NCBI GenBank assembly: GCA_050246595.1
Contig: JBFWVT010000006.1
Span: 66,839 to 130,838, forward strand
Length of the DNA stretch: 64,000 bases
DNA from: DATARH01 sp050246595
Lineage (GTDB): Bacteria; Pseudomonadota; Alphaproteobacteria; ATCC43930; CGMCC-115725
Direction of reading: 5' to 3'
The notes beneath the pieces were generated by a model. It worked only from the letters and a program-made list of their open reading frames with translations. It was not told where the DNA came from and did not search any database. Positions 61,241 through 64,000 of this stretch are shown in pieces; position 1 is the first letter of the stretch; each line of letters begins with the position of its first letter. A program made the translations under genes and the position numbers.

Positions 61241-62785
61241 TTGATAAAGGGGTGGCAAACGCTTGCCTCGGCCGTGATCCTGGGCCTTGCCGTCCTGTTT
61301 GGCGGGCCGGGTTTATCGGTCGCGCAAACCAAACCTGAGGGCGAGATCAGGTTTGCGGCCTATGTGACGATCCCGCCGGTCTGGCTCGACCCGAGCGAGA
61401 CAAACCCCGGAAACCTGACGCCGTTCTGGATGCTGTACGCATTGCACGACGCGCTCGCAAAGCCGATGCCGGGAAACCGCATGGCGCCGAGCCTCGTCGA
61501 AGCGTGGAGCGAGAGCCCGGACAAGCTCAGCTACGAATTCAAGTTGCGCCGGGGGGTCAAATTCCACAACGGCGACCCGTTCACCGCCGACGATGTCAAG
61601 TTCAGCTTCGAGCGCGCCAAGGGGGCTCAGCTCAAGGAGAAGGTGAAGGAAGTCATTGTCGCCGACCCGCATACGGTATGGTTCGTCCTGCACGAGCCGT
61701 GGCCGGACTTTATGACGACTTATGGCACGCTGTGGAGCGCCGCCGCCTGGATCACCCCGAAGAATTATTTTGAAAAGGTCGGGCCGGACGGTTTCAAAAA
61801 GCACCCGATCGGTCTCGGACCCTACAAATTTGTCAGCATGAAGCCGGGTATCGAACTGGTGCTTGAGGCCAACGAGGACTACTGGGGCAAGATGCCGTCG
61901 GTAAAACGCCTCGTCTATCTCAGCGTCCCGGAAGGCACGACACGGCTTGCCATGCTGAAGCGCGGCGAGGCGGATATCGCCTATCTTCTGGAAGGGCAGC
62001 TCGCCGCGTCGATCAAGGACGATCCGACGCTCAAACTGGCTTTTTCGGGCGGCATCGGCACGCATCACCTCGACTTTTTCGACATGTGGGACCCGAAATC
62101 GCCGTGGGCCGACCCGCGCGTGCGCAAGGCGGCGAGCCTCGCGATCGACCGCAAGGGGCTCAGCGAAGCCGAGACGCTCGGTGCGTCCAAGCCGAACGGC
62201 AACATCGTCCTGAAGATCATGGAATACGCGCTGCCGATCGAGCCGGACCCATACGATCCGGAACAGGCCAAAAAGCTGCTCGCCGAGGCGGGTTATCCGA
62301 ACGGGTTCGACGGCGGCGATCTGACGCCGATCCCGCCCTATTTCGCGGTTGGCGAGGCGGCGGTCAATTACCTCGGCGCGGTCGGTATCCGCGTGAAATT
62401 GCGGACGATGGAGCGGGCCGCCTTCTTCTCGGCCTTCCAGGGCAAAAAGCTCAAAGGCGTGTGCTTCTGCACGATCGCGATCTACGGCAACGCCTCGACC
62501 CGGCTGGCGGAAAACGTGCCCAGCAGCGGCACCTATGCCTATGGCGGCTGGCCCGATGTCGATGAGCTGTACCGGAAGCAGCTGACCGAAACCGATCCCG
62601 CCAAACGCGAGCAGATGCTGCACGAGATACAACGCATTCTGCACGAGCGCGTGCGTTTCGCGCCGATCTACGATTATTTCTGGGCGAGCGGTATCGGACC
62701 GCGGATCGCGGAACCGGCGCTGATGAAGATCGATCCGTTCCCGTGGGCGGCGCCGCTCGAAGACGTGAAGCTGAAGCAGCCGTGA
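61241..62785 (+). CDS. ABC-type solute-binding protein, family 5 (array copy 3)
   Basis: A 514-residue paralogue that begins at TTG 61241 with GGGGGG(AAA) upstream; no ATG or GTG is available before the signal peptide (ASAVILGLAVLFGGPGLSVAQ). It keeps TKPEGEIRFAAYVTIPPVWLDP, NGDPFTADDVKFSFERAK, HPIGLGPYKFVSMKPG and the LKGVCFCTIA motif. It is a little more like the lone copy at 28240 in the ADDVKFSFER segment. A gap of 109 bases separates it from copy 2. A REP-like palindrome follows. Confidence 0.92.
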   Translation: MIKGWQTLASAVILGLAVLFGGPGLSVAQTKPEGEIRFAAYVTIPPVWLDPSETNPGNLTPFWMLYALHDALAKPMPGNRMAPSLVEAWSESPDKLSYEFKLRRGVKFHNGDPFTADDVKFSFERAKGAQLKEKVKEVIVADPHTVWFVLHEPWPDFMTTYGTLWSAAAWITPKNYFEKVGPDGFKKHPIGLGPYKFVSMKPGIELVLEANEDYWGKMPSVKRLVYLSVPEGTTRLAMLKRGEADIAYLLEGQLAASIKDDPTLKLAFSGGIGTHHLDFFDMWDPKSPWADPRVRKAASLAIDRKGLSEAETLGASKPNGNIVLKIMEYALPIEPDPYDPEQAKKLLAEAGYPNGFDGGDLTPIPPYFAVGEAAVNYLGAVGIRVKLRTMERAAFFSAFQGKKLKGVCFCTIAIYGNASTRLAENVPSSGTYAYGGWPDVDELYRKQLTETDPAKREQMLHEIQRILHERVRFAPIYDYFWASGIGPRIAEPALMKIDPFPWAAPLEDVKLKQP

Positions 62786-62836
62786 TCTCGTGGAAAATGG
62801 AGGGCGGAAAAGCGCAGCGCCTTCCGCCGCAACGAT

Positions 62837-62866
62837 GGCGGATTACGCTTCGCTCATCCGCCCTAC
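62837..62866 (-). repeat. REP-like palindrome, copy 2
   Basis: The inverted counterpart of 40853-40882 (ggcggattacgcttcgctc followed by atccgccctac) with two differences. It lies between the third solute-binding gene and the SDR gene, 51 bases after the stop. Confidence 0.8.
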
Positions 62867-62913
62867 GAAATGACGGTGCAGGCATCGGCAATGGAAAGAA
62901 GGAAACATCGTAA

Positions 62914-63774
62914 ATGAGCGATATTGGCGGGACGAACACCAGGGGAAAACCGGTCGCGGTGGTGATCGGCGCCACCTCGAAATGGCAGGCTGAGGGCCGC
63001 AACACGATATTGGCGCATGGCCGCCCGGTCGATGACAGCGACCTGCCGGTCGGCGTGCGCTGGGGAGTCGGCGGCGCGATCGCGCAGAAATTCGCGAAGG
63101 AGGGGTTTTTCACGGTTCTGACGACGCGCAGCACGGCGAACGCGTCGGGTCTGGCGAGCGCGATCCGGGAGCAGGGCGGCGAGTGCGCGATCGTCGAACT
63201 CGATCTCTCGTTGCAGGACTCGATCGCGTCGGCATTTGAAAAAATCCGGCGCGACGCCGGCGATCCGGAAGTCGTGGTCTACAACGCCGGTTATCTCGAA
63301 GGCCGCGACCTGCCGCCCGAGAAGGAGCTGCTCGAACACGTCCCGGTCGAGTATCTCGACACCGGGCTGCACATCGCGGCGCGCGGACCGTTTCTCGTCG
63401 CCCAGCAGGTGCTGCCGTCGATGCGCCAGAAAGGTCGGGGATCGTTCTTTTTCTCGAACAATTCGAGTTCGCTGCGCGGTCGCAAGCGCTATACCGGGCA
63501 ATCGCTGTATTATCCGCGGGTGCTGATGCGCGCCCTGGCGCAGGTGCTGACCGAGGAATATTCCGAGCACGGTATTCACGTCGCGAATATCATCATCGAC
63601 GGCACGATCGACTCGCCGGGCACGCGGGCATTGCCGCGCAACGCGAATCGGCGCGATCTGATCATCAACCCGGAAAAGATCGCCGAGGCTTTCTGGTATC
63701 TGCACACGCAGGACCGCTCGTGCTGGACGCATGAATTGCAGCTGACCCCGTCCGCCGCCAAACCGAGCTATTAG
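62914..63774 (+). CDS. aberrant short-chain dehydrogenase/reductase
   Basis: A 286-residue SDR-like protein. The nucleotide loop is interrupted: VVIGATS (16-22) is followed by about 28 extra residues before GVGGAIAQKFAKEGF (51-65). YNAG stands for NAG. The YxxxK catalytic pair is not at its place: the region reads SLYYPRVLMRALAQVL, with Arg where Lys is expected. The ending AFWYLHTQDRSCWTHELQL is typical of one SDR clade. The stop TAG coincides with the edge of an IS630-type element, so the last residues may have been changed. It follows the solute-binding array. Confidence 0.82.
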   Translation: MSDIGGTNTRGKPVAVVIGATSKWQAEGRNTILAHGRPVDDSDLPVGVRWGVGGAIAQKFAKEGFFTVLTTRSTANASGLASAIREQGGECAIVELDLSLQDSIASAFEKIRRDAGDPEVVVYNAGYLEGRDLPPEKELLEHVPVEYLDTGLHIAARGPFLVAQQVLPSMRQKGRGSFFFSNNSSSLRGRKRYTGQSLYYPRVLMRALAQVLTEEYSEHGIHVANIIIDGTIDSPGTRALPRNANRRDLIINPEKIAEAFWYLHTQDRSCWTHELQLTPSAAKPSY

Positions 63775-64000
63775 AGCCTGATCGTTTTAGGTTGAAGCGA
63801 GGCTGAAGATTTCCAAGCGCGGGGGTTTGGGCGCAAGATGCCGGCTGGGGGGTGGAGGCCATCGCGCATGCCGAGACCCTATTCACAGGATTTGCGGGAC
63901 CGGGTGGTGGCCGCGGTGGCGGGCGGTCGCTCGCGCCGCGCCACCGCGAAGCTATTCAGCGTGAGCGTCGCCACGGTCGTGAGGTGGTCACGGCGTTTCC
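63774..64000 (+). mobile_element. IS630-family element, left part
   Basis: Sequence from gagcctgatcg onward precedes an IS630-type transposase gene that continues past the right edge. IS630 elements insert at TA, and a TA at 63772-63773 directly precedes this point as part of the SDR stop codon. The right end is outside the window, so the boundary is inferred. Confidence 0.6.
63868..64000 (+). CDS. IS630-type transposase, N-terminal fragment
   Basis: The first 44 codons read MPRPYSQDLRDRVVAAV, GGRSRRATAKLFSVSVATVVRW and SRRF, the helix-turn-helix typical of IS630-family OrfA or the transposase N-terminus. The frame is open to the window edge. GGAGG precedes the ATG. The DDE catalytic part lies outside. 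Confidence 0.85.
   Translation, partial: MPRPYSQDLRDRVVAAVAGGRSRRATAKLFSVSVATVVRWSRRF

Overview
The window is chromosomal DNA from a high-GC alphaproteobacterium. I infer this from the HdaA homologue in a CDP-alcohol phosphatidyltransferase/AI-2E permease operon, the RegB/RegA redox pair, the adjacent gltX-gltA genes, the Hsp20-lon pair, divergent purD/xseA, an aa3-oxidase subunit IV-like small protein and an MlaD/DUF2155 neighbourhood. The order looks Rhodospirillales-like or from a related soil lineage, but I cannot name a genus. Most of the window is housekeeping DNA packed into short operons with 1-4 nt overlaps. I found no tRNA, rRNA or CRISPR.

Layout. 1-5028: end of ndk, a small membrane protein, purN (no purM beside it), then a coupled operon DUF2066 / CDP-alcohol transferase / AI-2E permease / hdaA. 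5040-12868: histidine phosphatase, D-2-hydroxyacid dehydrogenase, MFS carrier, hybrid-free sensor kinase, amidohydrolase, a receiver domain with Asn at the phosphorylation site, and a luciferase-like oxidoreductase. 12973-13615: a TumE-like toxin gene broken by two frameshifts, with an intact coupled partner. 13653-18400: pirin and a queuosine block queA-tgt-queF-queG; queD lies apart at 30000. 18457-23441: amidase, SDR, DUF296 and PPOX proteins, and a split TPP decarboxylase of the sulfopyruvate/phosphonopyruvate type. 23704-27860: mlaD, a conserved small protein, DUF2155, then aroQ-accB-accC-aat on the other strand. 28240-32610: an orphan family-5 solute-binding protein, queD, and a Cys-less molybdopterin-fold lipoprotein paired with a histidine kinase. 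32671-42654: lon/hsp20, a second luciferase-like oxidoreductase, two small stress or exported proteins, a CaiB/BaiF CoA-transferase, gltA and gltX. 42894-49696: Gfo/Idh oxidoreductase, purD, xseA-rph-rdgB-hemW. 49693-54399: an AT-rich orphan gene, an ABC-2 exporter and regB-regA. 54545-64000: DUF6600 protein, amidohydrolase, a Gly/His/Tyr-rich exported protein, three tandem paralogous solute-binding proteins, an aberrant SDR, and the start of an IS630-type element that runs off the right edge.

The least conventional material is (i) the family of four closely related solute-binding proteins (28240, 57984, 59587, 61241) that carry a shared C-x-C motif and have no permease or ATPase genes nearby. 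Three of them sit in tandem between an amidohydrolase and a structurally odd SDR. It is also (ii) a set of sensor or enzyme homologues missing their defining residue: the receiver D-to-N, QueD without its Cys, the molybdopterin-fold protein without Cys, and the SDR without YxxxK. Two luciferase-like oxidoreductases, two amidohydrolases, an amidase, a CoA-transferase and a 2-hydroxyacid dehydrogenase suggest a versatile catabolic lifestyle. GC-rich palindromes recur in the gaps, and one of them has become the N-terminus or the ribosome-binding site of hemW.
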